NCBI GenBank assembly: GCA_964344435.1
Contig: CAYFNH010000011.1
Location: 1 to 36,133, forward strand
Source: Thiopontia sp964344435
GTDB taxonomy: Bacteria; Pseudomonadota; Gammaproteobacteria; GCF-002020875
Direction of reading: 5' to 3'
DNA: 36,133 bases
Part shown: positions 15,593-23,973 of the stretch, in pieces
How the letters are laid out: every line of letters begins with the position of its first letter
How positions within the stretch are numbered: the first letter of the stretch is position 1
Translations under genes and position numbers: made by a program
Notes under the pieces: model-generated
Seen by the model: the letters and a program-made list of their open reading frames with translations, nothing else
The model's database searches: none
Told to the model about the DNA's origin: nothing

Positions 15593-17185
15593 TTATGAGC
15601 CGTACCTCCCTGATGCACCTGCCTCCTGCTCCACGAGCTTTGCCATCTTCTTGTCCTCGATAGCTATATGCCGTACCAACCAATCTCTCAGATAGGTCAT
15701 CACATCGTACTGGGAGGTCAGTGGACTGATGTGCAGCTCCTCATAGAACTGTTTAAGTCGTTTTCTGAAGTGGTTGTGCATCTGTTGGTGATTTTCGACT
15801 TCACCATAACCATAGCGCTCCATCATCTTCTCTTCGGCAGAGAAGTGTATCTGTGCATATTGGTATAACCTTTTCATCAGTTTGGCAACCTTGTCGGCAC
15901 CGAGATGCTTGGTGACGGTATCGTGCAACTGATTGATGATGTCGATCAGATAACGGTGGTGCTCATCGATTGCATCAATGCCGACACTCAGTGAGCCATC
16001 CCAAACCACCCAGGAGCCCTCTTCCGCCTTGGCAATGGTGGGTAGTTGCAGGCTCTCTTCCGGGTTGATCACCTCATCACGATAGAGTTCACGAATTCGC
16101 AGAATTTCCGGTAGTGCCTGCTGGAAAGCGTTCACCACCGCGGGATCGAACTTGATGCCAGATTGTTCTCCGATCCACTTCAGCGCCTGCTCCACACTCC
16201 AGGGCTCCTTGTAGGGGCGTCTGGAGATCAGGGCATCGAACACATCTGCAACAGAGCAGATTCTACCGAACAGGGGAATCTCTTCACCGCGCAGACCATT
16301 GGGATAACCACTGCCATCCCAGTTCTCATGGTGCGTCAACGCTACCTCTCTGGCGAACTGCATCAGCTGTTCATCTCCATCCAGTAGCACCCCGCCGATT
16401 ACCGAGTGCTGTTTCATGGTATCGAACTCACTTGCACTGAGGCGCCCCGGTTTCAGCAGGATTGTATCGCTGATCCCGATCTTGCCTACATCGTGCATCG
16501 GTGCAGCAATGCTCAACTGCTCCCGTAGCTCTGCTGAGAGCCCCATCGCCTTGCCGATGGCAACGGCAAAGTGGGTCATCCGCATTACATGCATACCGGT
16601 CTCGTTATCACGATATTCCGAGGCGACCCCCAAACGGTAGATCGCATCGGCATGGGCCAGCTCGAGTTCAACCTGGCGGAGTTTCAGGGCCTCGTTGGTA
16701 CTGTAGCGTGCCATTACAGCGGAGGCGATCCGGCTCAGATCCGATAGTACTTCCAGGGTGTCTTTATCAGGTAGCCAGCCGTTTTTAAGGCGGTAGGCCA
16801 ATACGCCCTGATTATCGGAATCGAACAGCAGTGGCAGTACCAACAGCTGATTAGACGATGTCTCGATAGCAGCAGAACCAGGTTCTTTTCCAAGCGACCT
16901 GGTATAGGCCTGCTCTCCGATATCGAGGGCCTCTGACTCCAGTCCATCGGCCCAGAGTGCCTCCTCGTTTTGATCCTCCGGATTGAAGTATTCAATCGGT
17001 ATCAACCCTCCTCTGGGGTTGCGTAACATCATTACACCCGATGGGTGGGTAGGCAGGTCGGAGAGCAGTTGAATTACCGATGCGACCTGCTCCAGTAGTT
17101 GGTTCAGATTGGTATGCCCCCCTCCGAGCATGCTGAGATCTGCGAATCGCCGACTGATCTCACTCTCTCCATGTGTAAACACCAT
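15593..17185 (-). CDS. GAF-HD-GYP-hemerythrin protein, probable O2/NO-responsive c-di-GMP phosphodiesterase
   Basis: This 530-residue cytoplasmic protein has three parts. Residues ~20-165 are GAF-like (LNQLLEQVASVIQLLSDLP and LLVLPLLFDSDNQGVLAYRL). Residues ~175-370 are an HD-GYP domain with MHDVGKIG (His231, Asp232), LTHHENWDGSGYP at 283-295 and RICSVADVFDALISRRPYK. Residues ~397-518 are a bacteriohemerythrin domain with all seven di-iron ligands: His410, His447, Glu451, His466, His470, His506 and Asp511. HD-GYP domains hydrolyse c-di-GMP; hemerythrin binds O2 or NO and could gate that activity (inference). AAGGAGG sits 5 bases before the ATG. A possible FNR-type site lies at the promoter. 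It has no operon partner. Confidence 0.88.
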   Translation of the reverse strand: MVFTHGESEISRRFADLSMLGGGHTNLNQLLEQVASVIQLLSDLPTHPSGVMMLRNPRGGLIPIEYFNPEDQNEEALWADGLESEALDIGEQAYTRSLGKEPGSAAIETSSNQLLVLPLLFDSDNQGVLAYRLKNGWLPDKDTLEVLSDLSRIASAVMARYSTNEALKLRQVELELAHADAIYRLGVASEYRDNETGMHVMRMTHFAVAIGKAMGLSAELREQLSIAAPMHDVGKIGISDTILLKPGRLSASEFDTMKQHSVIGGVLLDGDEQLMQFAREVALTHHENWDGSGYPNGLRGEEIPLFGRICSVADVFDALISRRPYKEPWSVEQALKWIGEQSGIKFDPAVVNAFQQALPEILRIRELYRDEVINPEESLQLPTIAKAEEGSWVVWDGSLSVGIDAIDEHHRYLIDIINQLHDTVTKHLGADKVAKLMKRLYQYAQIHFSAEEKMMERYGYGEVENHQQMHNHFRKRLKQFYEELHISPLTSQYDVMTYLRDWLVRHIAIEDKKMAKLVEQEAGASGRYGS

Positions 17186-17227
17186 GACTACCTCCTTCTT
17201 GGCGTATCCTTTATCTATCCTTCAAGG

Positions 17228-17268
17228 ATTTTATCGCAATTATTGAACTAACTCTTGATAGTTATAAA
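17228..17268 (-). promoter_or_regulatory. Possible FNR/CRP-type class II promoter of the HD-GYP-hemerythrin gene
   Basis: On the minus strand TTTAT-AACT-ATCAA (17255-17268) matches the FNR consensus TTGAT-N4-ATCAA at 9 of 10 positions. A TAAAAT -10 box (17228-17233) follows and there is no good -35. If transcription starts about 7 bases after the -10, near 17221, the site is centred about 40-41 bases upstream, where class II FNR activators bind. A second half-site TTGATA (17274-17279) lies further upstream. The hit could be chance in AT-rich DNA. Confidence 0.4.
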
Positions 17269-17313
17269 CGATATATCAACCTTATCGAAATCACGTAGTA
17301 TCTGGATCCAGCA

Positions 17314-18672
17314 TCACGGCGTTCTGTGATGGTGTTGCAACAGAGCCTGAAGTGTCTCTGCCAGCTGCTCGTTGAGTACTCCCGGTTGTGCGCGCCACTG
17401 CCAGTTCCCCTCGGTCGTACCGGGTGTGTTCATGCGGTGGTTGCTATCGAGTCCCAGCAGATCCTGTAGTGGCAGGATAACGCTCTCTGCAGGGGATTCC
17501 AGTAGCCGCTCGATCAGTTGCCAGTGTAGTGGTGGAGGTGATGATTTTAGTGTGAACTGCAGCCTGGCCTGCTGTTTCAGTGGGGCTTCGAGTGTGTCAT
17601 ACCAGCCAACCAGGGTGTCGTTGTCATGGGTGCCGCTATAGGCGATGGTGTGGGGAGTGTGGTTCCGTGGCAGATGGGGGTTGTCGGCGTTGCCATCCAG
17701 AGCAAATTGCAATACTGCCATACCGGGTAGTTGGTGGCGTTCACGCAGTTCGTGAACCTCTGCGGTAATCAGCCCCAGATCTTCGGCGATGATCGGTAGT
17801 GGGCCTCCCAGGGTGTTGTGCAGGGTGGTGAGGAGGGCATCGCCGGGAGAGGTTTTCCACTCACCGCTGCGCGCATCTTCGGCATCTGCAGGAATGGACC
17901 AGTAGGCGCTGAGACCACGAAAGTGGTCAAAACGGACTCCGTCCACCCGCTGCAGCACGCTACGAAAACGTTCAATCCACCACTGAAATCCCTCCATTTG
18001 GTGGGCAGGCCATGCATAGACTGGGTTACCCCAACGCTGACCGAGTTCCGAGAAGTAGTCGGGGGGAACCCCGGCAACCTGAGTTGGTTGGCCTGCTGCA
18101 TCCAGTTGGAACAGCTCGCGATGCGCCCAGACGTCGACACTGTCATGGGCGCAGAGGAAAGGGAGATCTCCGATGAGGGTGATGCCATGCTCTCTACAGC
18201 GCTGGTGCAGTTGTTGCCAGCGCTGCTCAAACAGCCACTGGCGCCACTCGATCTGTTCAAGCTCATCCCGGTGGGTTTGCTGTAGTTGTTCGAGTGCGCC
18301 CGGATCCCGATCCCGCAGAGGTGCGGGCCACTCATACCAAGGGCATTGCTGCTGTTGATGCAGCAGGGTAAAGAGCGCGTAGTCACGCAGCCAGTAGTGG
18401 TTCTGCTGTCGAAATGGTTCGAGCCGGTTGTGGTCGATCTGCTGCGCTTGAGCGCGTGACTGTGGCGGCAGTAGGGCCTCATTGGCGGCAAAGCTGCAGT
18501 GGCTGTTGTAAGGTGAACCATCTGCCGACACCGGGTTGAGCGGCAGCAGCTGCCAGATGGAGAGACCGGCACGGATGAGAAAGTCGATCAGTGGTTCAAT
18601 ATCGTCCAGCGTTGCACTGGGGCCGGAACCCGGTAATGAGGTAGGGTGGAGTAGCAGACCGGCGTTGCGCAC
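17314..18672 (-). CDS. malQ: 4-alpha-glucanotransferase (amylomaltase, GH77)
   Basis: Transfers alpha-1,4-glucan segments between maltodextrins and releases glucose. GH77 motifs are clear: LLLHPTSLPG at the N-terminus, WQLLPLNPVSADGSPYNSHC, VAGVPPDYFSELGQRWGNPVY, the nucleophile region VRFDHFRGL, the acid/base region IIAEDLG, and the third carboxylate in SGTHDNDT. At 452 residues it is the compact form, shorter than the ~500-690 residues of many homologues, but all motifs are present. The start is GTG, overlapping the last base of the GH57 stop (TAGTG), so the two are coupled. It is the last gene of the glgC operon and probably recycles short chains left by GH57 and GlgP. Confidence 0.93.
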   Translation of the reverse strand: MRNAGLLLHPTSLPGSGPSATLDDIEPLIDFLIRAGLSIWQLLPLNPVSADGSPYNSHCSFAANEALLPPQSRAQAQQIDHNRLEPFRQQNHYWLRDYALFTLLHQQQQCPWYEWPAPLRDRDPGALEQLQQTHRDELEQIEWRQWLFEQRWQQLHQRCREHGITLIGDLPFLCAHDSVDVWAHRELFQLDAAGQPTQVAGVPPDYFSELGQRWGNPVYAWPAHQMEGFQWWIERFRSVLQRVDGVRFDHFRGLSAYWSIPADAEDARSGEWKTSPGDALLTTLHNTLGGPLPIIAEDLGLITAEVHELRERHQLPGMAVLQFALDGNADNPHLPRNHTPHTIAYSGTHDNDTLVGWYDTLEAPLKQQARLQFTLKSSPPPLHWQLIERLLESPAESVILPLQDLLGLDSNHRMNTPGTTEGNWQWRAQPGVLNEQLAETLQALLQHHHRTP

Positions 18673-20351
18673 TAACAGTTTCTCTTCATGGTACCGGTAC
18701 CCTCTGTGCTTCCGCTACGGGTGTCGATCGGCTGCTGCAGGGTGACTGGTGGCTCCTCTCCAGCCATCAGGTAGAGGTTTTGCAGGTGGGTACGAAACAG
18801 TTGGTCAAACTCTGCTGCAGCTTGGCTGGGGGGCTCCTCTCCCAGCCACCAGAACCAGTCGGAGCTTTCACAGATGGCGAGCTGCATCTCCAGTAACCGA
18901 TCTCTTTCCGGATTGTCGAGATGGGGGAGGATCTGTTGAGTCGCCTCCGCCAGCAGTGCCCAGGCTCGGTTCTTCTCACGGTTGCCAATCCAGGTGGAGA
19001 GAGTGCCGTAGACCCAGCTGCCGGTGCTGATCCGGTCCACCTCAATGGCACGGCTGGCTGCCCCTTGCTCCAGGGCTGCACTGAAGGTGGTCAGCTCGAT
19101 TTGGGGATGCTCTGCTAGGCGTTGATAGAGTGTGCGCAGGAAGTGCCAGCCATTTTGTGGGTAGTGTTCCCAGGCGTTTTCTCCATCCATGATGATGGAA
19201 AGCAGGTTGTCGGGATGCCACGATGGACTGGAGCCGATGGTCAGGATCTGTTCGATCAGATCGTGGATGGCGTCATCCGAGTGCCAGGGGGCATAGACAA
19301 AGCCGATACGATCGGAGAGCTGGTCATGGCGGGGAAAACAGTGCAGGGTGGAGTGTGCAAGCCTCAGTGGGATACCGGGCTGTTGCTCCTGCTGGGGATG
19401 GTTTTGCAAGGTGTTGCGCCATACTGCTTCACCGGAGGCACACCACTGAAAACCAAACGCTGCGGCCATCTGCAGGGTGGCTGTACTGACTGCCCCTTCA
19501 GAGGGCCAGAGCCCTGCCGGGGTAAAGCCAAAGTGGTGGTGGAAGCGCTCAATGGCCTGCCTGAAGTGCCAGCGCGCCCGCTGTTCCCCGGCCGGATAGG
19601 CCCCTTCCGGTAGTGGGGCCTCTGGCTGCTGTTCTCGTGCACACTGGTAGTCCAGCAGTAGCGGGATGATCGGGTGGGCATAGGGGGATAGGGTCAGTTC
19701 TACTCGTCCCTGTTGGTGAAGGCTACGGTAACGTGGTATCAGTTGAGCCATGGTCTGCTGTATCAGCTTCAGCAGCTCGCGCCGATCCTCTGTATCAAAC
19801 CCCTCCCCCCTGTGGTAGAGGCGATCCGAGGTCGGGCTGGTCTGGCGTATGCTCTCTCCCAGCCAGCTGAGGTGGTGCCAAACCAGCAGGTCGTATAGGA
19901 ACGGGTCGCTGAGATAGCTGGCGGGGTGTTCTCCAGCAGTGATCAGCTGTGCCAACCGTGCCAGTGATTGGTAGGGGGGGTGAGCTGCGATCATCTGCTG
20001 TGGGTGTGAGCGCAGACAGGCCTTGATCAGCGTCAGACGCTGGTCGTTCTGTTCTGGGAGAGGACGATCCCCGGCCAGGAAGGCCAGTAGAGGGTCCTGC
20101 AGGGGGGTGCCACAGCGCAGATGTGAATCGATCTCCTCGGCATAGTCGACGATCTCATCCAGCAGAATGGGGACAAAGTTGACCGTTGCCCTGGCCCCAT
20201 CGACGCTCTCCAGGTGGTAGGCCATATCGGCATAATCCTTGATCGCGTGAAGATAGGTCCAGGGCTGTTCCACCTCGCCACTGAGCAGGTTGCGATAGCT
20301 CGGCTGATGCATGTGCCACATCAGGGCGAGGCGCACGGGTTGTCTGCCCAT
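18672..20351 (-). CDS. GH57 glycoside hydrolase (alpha-amylase/amylopullulanase-like)
   Basis: This 559-residue protein begins with the GH57 hallmark LALMWHMHQPSY. It carries the putative catalytic nucleophile Glu in GLWPSEGAVS and the acid/base Asp in IIMDGENAWEHYPQNG. GH57 includes alpha-amylases, 4-alpha-glucanotransferases, amylopullulanases and branching enzymes. The WPSEGAVS and MDGENAWE pattern suggests the amylase/pullulanase-like group, but specificity cannot be settled by reading. There is no signal peptide, so it acts on intracellular glycogen or maltodextrin. It lies 9 bases after glgC and overlaps malQ by one base. Confidence 0.85.
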   Translation of the reverse strand: MGRQPVRLALMWHMHQPSYRNLLSGEVEQPWTYLHAIKDYADMAYHLESVDGARATVNFVPILLDEIVDYAEEIDSHLRCGTPLQDPLLAFLAGDRPLPEQNDQRLTLIKACLRSHPQQMIAAHPPYQSLARLAQLITAGEHPASYLSDPFLYDLLVWHHLSWLGESIRQTSPTSDRLYHRGEGFDTEDRRELLKLIQQTMAQLIPRYRSLHQQGRVELTLSPYAHPIIPLLLDYQCAREQQPEAPLPEGAYPAGEQRARWHFRQAIERFHHHFGFTPAGLWPSEGAVSTATLQMAAAFGFQWCASGEAVWRNTLQNHPQQEQQPGIPLRLAHSTLHCFPRHDQLSDRIGFVYAPWHSDDAIHDLIEQILTIGSSPSWHPDNLLSIIMDGENAWEHYPQNGWHFLRTLYQRLAEHPQIELTTFSAALEQGAASRAIEVDRISTGSWVYGTLSTWIGNREKNRAWALLAEATQQILPHLDNPERDRLLEMQLAICESSDWFWWLGEEPPSQAAAEFDQLFRTHLQNLYLMAGEEPPVTLQQPIDTRSGSTEGTGTMKRNC

Positions 20352-20360
20352 TACCCGGGG

Positions 20361-21644
20361 TTACCCCTCGGAATCGTGAAAGCGCTGCCCCATGGTTTCG
20401 GGGGTTACCAGTACGATCTTCTTGTCATCGGTAACGGTAAAGCGCTTGCGATCCTCCTCTTCATTGACGCCGATCTGGGTGCCATCGGGGATGATGGTGT
20501 TCTTGTCGATAATGGCGTTGTGAATAATACAGTTTTTACCGATGGTGACGTTGGTCAGTACCACGGTGTTGATCACCTGGCTGTAGCTCTCGATGCGTAC
20601 CCCGGAGAAGAGCAGGGAGCAGACGACTTCGGCGCCGGAGACAATGCAGCCACCAGAGACCAGAGAGTCGACGGCCATGCCACGACGGTGGTCGTCGTTG
20701 AAGACAAATTTGGCAGGGGGGAGTTGTGGCTGATAACTCCAGATCGGCCAGTTACTGTCGTAGAGGTCGAGTTTCGGCTCCAGCCGTACCAGATCCATGT
20801 TGGCATCCCAGTAGGATTCGATGGTACCAACATCGCGCCAGAATGACTGTATCCCCTCCGGGTTGGTAAAGGGGTAGGCGTACACCTTGAAGTCGGGATA
20901 GATGCGGGGCAGGATGTCCCTGCCGAAGTCATGTGATGAATTGGGGTCGTTGGCGTCCTCAATCAGCTTGTCACGCAGAAACTTCTTGTTGAACACATAG
21001 ATCCCCATCGATACCAGGGAGAGCCCGGGCTTGCCGGGAATCTCGGGGGGATGCTCCGGTTTCTCGACAAAGCCGGTAACCCGCATTTCGCTGTCGACGG
21101 CCATCACGCCAAAGCGGTAGGCCTCACTGCTGGGTACCTCCAGGCAGACAACAGAGACATTGGCTTCACGATCCACATGGTCGGTTACTAGCGGACCGTA
21201 GTCCATCTTGTAGACATGGTCTCCCCCCAGGATCAGCACATACTCTGGATTGTGGTTACGGATGATATCCAGGTTTTGATAGACTGCATCGGCCGTACCG
21301 CTATACCAGCTCTTTTCGACCCGCATCTGGGCCGGCACGATCTCGACAAATTCGCCAATCTCGTCACGCATGAAATTCCATGCCCGCTTGAGATGGTGGA
21401 TCAGGGAGTGGGCCTTGTATTGAGTCAGTACACAGATCCGCTTGATGCCTGAGTTGACGCAGTTGGAGAGCGGGAAATCGATGATGCGAAACTTGCCACC
21501 AAAGGGAACCGCCGGCTTGGCGCGCCAGCGGGTCAGTGCCCCCATGCGATTGCCTTCCCCCCCTGCCAGTACGATGGCGAGGGTCTTGCGTAGCAGTAGC
21601 CCATCTACACGGGCATGATGGTTTTCAGAGTCATGGTTGTTCAT
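20361..21644 (-). CDS. glgC: Glucose-1-phosphate adenylyltransferase
   Basis: Makes ADP-glucose from ATP and glucose-1-phosphate, the committed step of glycogen synthesis. The 427-residue length is typical. Visible are VLAGGEGNRMGALT, RAKPAVPFGGKFRIIDFPLSNC, GTADAVYQN, LGGDHVYKMDY, FVEKPEHPP and a C-terminal left-handed beta-helix with hexapeptide-like repeats (VVLTNVTIGKNCIIHNAIID). The residue aligned with E. coli Lys39, the fructose-1,6-bisphosphate activator site (TNKRAKPAV), is Trp40 here (TRWRAKPAV), so activation may differ. The start has only a weak GGG ahead of it. It lies 16 bases after the DUF2934 gene. Confidence 0.96.
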   Translation of the reverse strand: MNNHDSENHHARVDGLLLRKTLAIVLAGGEGNRMGALTRWRAKPAVPFGGKFRIIDFPLSNCVNSGIKRICVLTQYKAHSLIHHLKRAWNFMRDEIGEFVEIVPAQMRVEKSWYSGTADAVYQNLDIIRNHNPEYVLILGGDHVYKMDYGPLVTDHVDREANVSVVCLEVPSSEAYRFGVMAVDSEMRVTGFVEKPEHPPEIPGKPGLSLVSMGIYVFNKKFLRDKLIEDANDPNSSHDFGRDILPRIYPDFKVYAYPFTNPEGIQSFWRDVGTIESYWDANMDLVRLEPKLDLYDSNWPIWSYQPQLPPAKFVFNDDHRRGMAVDSLVSGGCIVSGAEVVCSLLFSGVRIESYSQVINTVVLTNVTIGKNCIIHNAIIDKNTIIPDGTQIGVNEEEDRKRFTVTDDKKIVLVTPETMGQRFHDSEG

Positions 21645-21660
21645 GGTGGTTAACCCGTTG

Positions 21661-22068
21661 TTAGCGTGAGAGGGTTTCTATATGGGCCTCCACCATCTTT
21701 TCGGCGGTGATCCAGTCCTCCATCTCATAACCGGGTGCAAAATCCCGTTTTTCGGCCAGGTAGTAGGCGGCCTCGGCAATCATCCGGTAACGCTGCTCCG
21801 CGGTGACCCGGTTGGCAACTACAGGTTTGTTGGCCGGGGTGGCGGTACGACGCTTTTTGGTGGCCCGTTTTTTCTTGGTAGCAGACTTCTTTACTGCACC
21901 TCTCTTCTTGCTGGCAATTGGTTTGCCGGGTTCGGTTTTGGCGGTTGGTTGGTTTGTTCCGGTAGCGACAGCTCCCTTTTTCAAGGTTCTTTTTTTAACA
22001 CTGCGCTTCTTTTTAGAGGCGGCCGTTTTTTTGCGAGGAGTAGATGGAACAGTTTTCTCTTCAGTCAT
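21661..22068 (-). CDS. Lys/Ala-rich DUF2934 domain protein
   Basis: This 135-residue protein has two halves. Residues ~1-85 are highly basic and low-complexity, with many KK/KR and TKKKRATKKRR-type clusters like the tails of histone-H1-like proteins. The C-terminal ~45 residues (RYRMIAEAAYYLAEKRDFAPG, then DWITAEKMV) match the DUF2934 pattern. DUF2934 proteins are, as I recall, often encoded next to glycogen or trehalose genes, and their function is unknown. The basic half suggests binding to nucleic acid or another polyanion. The start chosen is the ATG at 22068; an in-frame start at 22152 would add 28 residues of unlike composition. It lies 16 bases before glgC, probably in the same operon. 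Confidence 0.72.
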   Translation of the reverse strand: MTEEKTVPSTPRKKTAASKKKRSVKKRTLKKGAVATGTNQPTAKTEPGKPIASKKRGAVKKSATKKKRATKKRRTATPANKPVVANRVTAEQRYRMIAEAAYYLAEKRDFAPGYEMEDWITAEKMVEAHIETLSR

Positions 22069-22101
22069 AAATGGTGGTCTCTCGATGGTAGATAATCCAG
22101 C

Positions 22102-22113
22102 CACGCTAGCGTG
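22102..22113. promoter_or_regulatory. 12-bp perfect palindrome upstream of the DUF2934-glgC operon
   Basis: CACGCTAGCGTG is self-complementary. It lies 33 bases upstream of the ATG at 22068, in the 107-base gap after yciI. It could be an operator for the glgC operon. I found no strong promoter boxes around it. Confidence 0.3.
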
Positions 22114-22175
22114 ACCATGTTTCAGTTTGATGAATTCAGTAGTATCGGGCAAGGAATCATCCAGCTACCCTACTG

Positions 22176-22475
22176 TTATGGCAACACCTTTTTGAAGGGT
22201 TTTACGGTAACCTGTCTGTAGACCCCGGCTTTCAGATAGGGGTCCGCATTGGCCCAGCTCTGTGCAGACTCCAGGGAATCAAACTCTGCAACGACCAGAC
22301 TGCCGCTGAAGCCGGCGGGGCCGGGGTCTTCGCTGTCGATGGCCGGGTGAGGGCCGGCCAGTAACAGCCGTCCCTGCTGTTGCAGTTGCTCTAGTCGTTC
22401 GAGGTGAGCGGGTCGCGTGGCAATACGTTTCTCCAGGCTGTTCTCGGTATCTTCACTGATGATGGCGTAGAACAT
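22176..22475 (-). CDS. yciI: YciI family protein
   Basis: This 99-residue protein has the YciI ferredoxin-like fold pattern: YAIISEDTENSLEKR, RPAHLERLEQLQQQGRLLLAGPHP with the conserved His and Asp pair, and a C-terminal VAEFDSLESAQSWANADPYLKAGVY. The biochemical role is uncertain; the fold resembles muconolactone isomerase. The start is 3 bases after the yciB stop, so the two form an operon, as in many gammaproteobacteria. Confidence 0.9.
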   Translation of the reverse strand: MFYAIISEDTENSLEKRIATRPAHLERLEQLQQQGRLLLAGPHPAIDSEDPGPAGFSGSLVVAEFDSLESAQSWANADPYLKAGVYRQVTVKPFKKVLP

Positions 22476-22478
22476 GGT

Positions 22479-23054
22479 TCACTCCTGTGTCTCGGAGGAC
22501 GGCTCCTCCTCCATGTGACGGGTCATATAGAAGGCCTGGGCAATGACAAAGGCAAAGGTGAGCCCCATCACACCGAATAGCTTGAAGTTGACCCAGATCT
22601 CCTCACGTACCTTCTCGTCCAGATCCAGTCCATAGTAGAAGGCGACATAGATATTGATGAACCCCACCAGAATAAAGAAGATACCCCAGCTCCAGTTCAG
22701 CCGGTTCCAGACAGGACGGGGGAGGGTGACGCTCCCACCCATCATCCGTTCCGCCAGTGGCTTCTCACCGATATAGAGGCTGCCGATGAAGGCAAGTCCA
22801 AAGACCCAGTTGACCACCGTTACCTTCCATTTGATGAAGGCAGCATCCTGAAACAGTAGTGTGGCCCCACCCAGCACCGTGATCAGCCCCAGAGTAACCA
22901 GATGCATCTTCTCGAAACTGCGATTTTTCAGCCAATAGAGCCCCACCTGAAGGGCAGATGCGGCGATGGCTACGGCGGTTGCAACAAAGATATCGTAACT
23001 CTTGTAGGCGACAAAAAAGAGAATGACGGGAAACAGATCAAAGAGGAATTTCAT
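22479..23054 (-). CDS. yciB: Inner-membrane septation/spanning protein YciB
   Basis: This 191-residue integral membrane protein is from the YciB (intracellular septation protein A) family. It begins MKFLFDLFPVILFFVAYK and has about five hydrophobic segments, with the family pieces FIKWKVTVVNWVFGLAF, WNRLNWSWGIFFI and WVNFKLFGVMG. A start 17 codons upstream exists, but the family begins at this Met. In E. coli it interacts with elongasome and divisome proteins and affects the envelope. The last residues (MEEEPSSETQ) are acidic and probably cytoplasmic. It diverges from the PHP gene with 66 bases between. Confidence 0.92.
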   Translation of the reverse strand: MKFLFDLFPVILFFVAYKSYDIFVATAVAIAASALQVGLYWLKNRSFEKMHLVTLGLITVLGGATLLFQDAAFIKWKVTVVNWVFGLAFIGSLYIGEKPLAERMMGGSVTLPRPVWNRLNWSWGIFFILVGFINIYVAFYYGLDLDEKVREEIWVNFKLFGVMGLTFAFVIAQAFYMTRHMEEEPSSETQE

Positions 23055-23120
23055 AAAGCTGGAAGTGTTAGAATGTACCGTTTTTATCGCTCCATCATAC
23101 CACACCCATCCTCTTCCAAT

Positions 23121-23954
23121 ATGTCGTGCAACTACGATCTACACAGCCACTCGACCGTGTCGGACGGTACCCTGTCTCCGGCAGAGCTGGTGCTGCGTGC
23201 AAAACAGAAGGGGGTGGATGTGTTGGCGTTGACCGACCATGATGAGGTGGGCGGAGTGAATGAGGCAACCGTAACAGCAAGCAAGGCAGGTATCACTCTG
23301 TTGGCAGGGGTTGAGATCTCGGTCAGCTGGGGCAGACAGACCGTGCATATCGTTGGACTGAATATCGACCCCAGGGATGAGGCGCTCGATACCGGCTTGG
23401 AACGGTTGCGCGATTACCGGGTCTGGCGTGGTGAGGAGATTGGCCGCAGACTGGAACGAGCGGGAGTCGAGAATGCCTATGCCGCTGCACTGCAACACCG
23501 CAAGGGGGAGTTGTTGACCCGAACCCACTTTGCACGCATGTTGCTGGAGCGAGGGGTGGTGACCGAGATGCAGCAGGCCTTCAAGCGTTATCTGCTGACG
23601 GGAAAGCCGGGGCATGTACCCGGCAAGTGGGCTACGCTGGAGGAGGCGCTGGGGTGGATCCATGCGGCTGGTGGGGTTGCGGTGGTGGCCCATCCGGCAC
23701 GCTACAACATGACGCGCACCAAGTTGCGTCGCCTGCTGCATGAATTTATCGAGCTTGGCGGAGAGGGGCTGGAGGTGGTCTCCAGCAGCCATAATGTGAA
23801 TGAGATTCACACCATGGCACAACATGCGCTGGATCTGGGGTTGGCGGCCTCTCGCGGCTCCGACTTTCATGATCCCGAGTTTCGCTGGATTGAGTTGGGA
23901 CGGTTGCCACCCCTGCCGAAAAAATGTGAGCCCATCTGGAACCGTTTTGAGTGA
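23121..23954 (+). CDS. rnm: PHP-domain phosphoesterase, RNase RNM/YciV (TrpH) type
   Basis: This 277-residue protein has the PHP metal-binding motifs in order: DLHSHSTVSDG (His8, His10), LTDHDEVGG, GVEISVSW, HIVGLNID, a His in VAHPARYNMTR, SSSHN, and a C-terminal SDFHDPEF. The E. coli homologue (YciV) is a 5'-3' exoribonuclease that trims rRNA 5' ends and degrades short RNA, and it is also encoded next to yciO, as here. The start at ATG 23121 fits the family N-terminus; no Shine-Dalgarno sequence is visible. An upstream ATG at 23073 would add 16 residues. Confidence 0.9.
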   Translation: MSCNYDLHSHSTVSDGTLSPAELVLRAKQKGVDVLALTDHDEVGGVNEATVTASKAGITLLAGVEISVSWGRQTVHIVGLNIDPRDEALDTGLERLRDYRVWRGEEIGRRLERAGVENAYAAALQHRKGELLTRTHFARMLLERGVVTEMQQAFKRYLLTGKPGHVPGKWATLEEALGWIHAAGGVAVVAHPARYNMTRTKLRRLLHEFIELGGEGLEVVSSSHNVNEIHTMAQHALDLGLAASRGSDFHDPEFRWIELGRLPPLPKKCEPIWNRFE

Positions 23955-23973
23955 CCATATATCAATGATGTCA

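Noticed and set aside
21661..22152. Longer start (22152) for the DUF2934 protein
   Set aside because: The added 28 residues differ in composition and cover the palindrome region; the ATG at 22068 gives the Lys-rich start directly.
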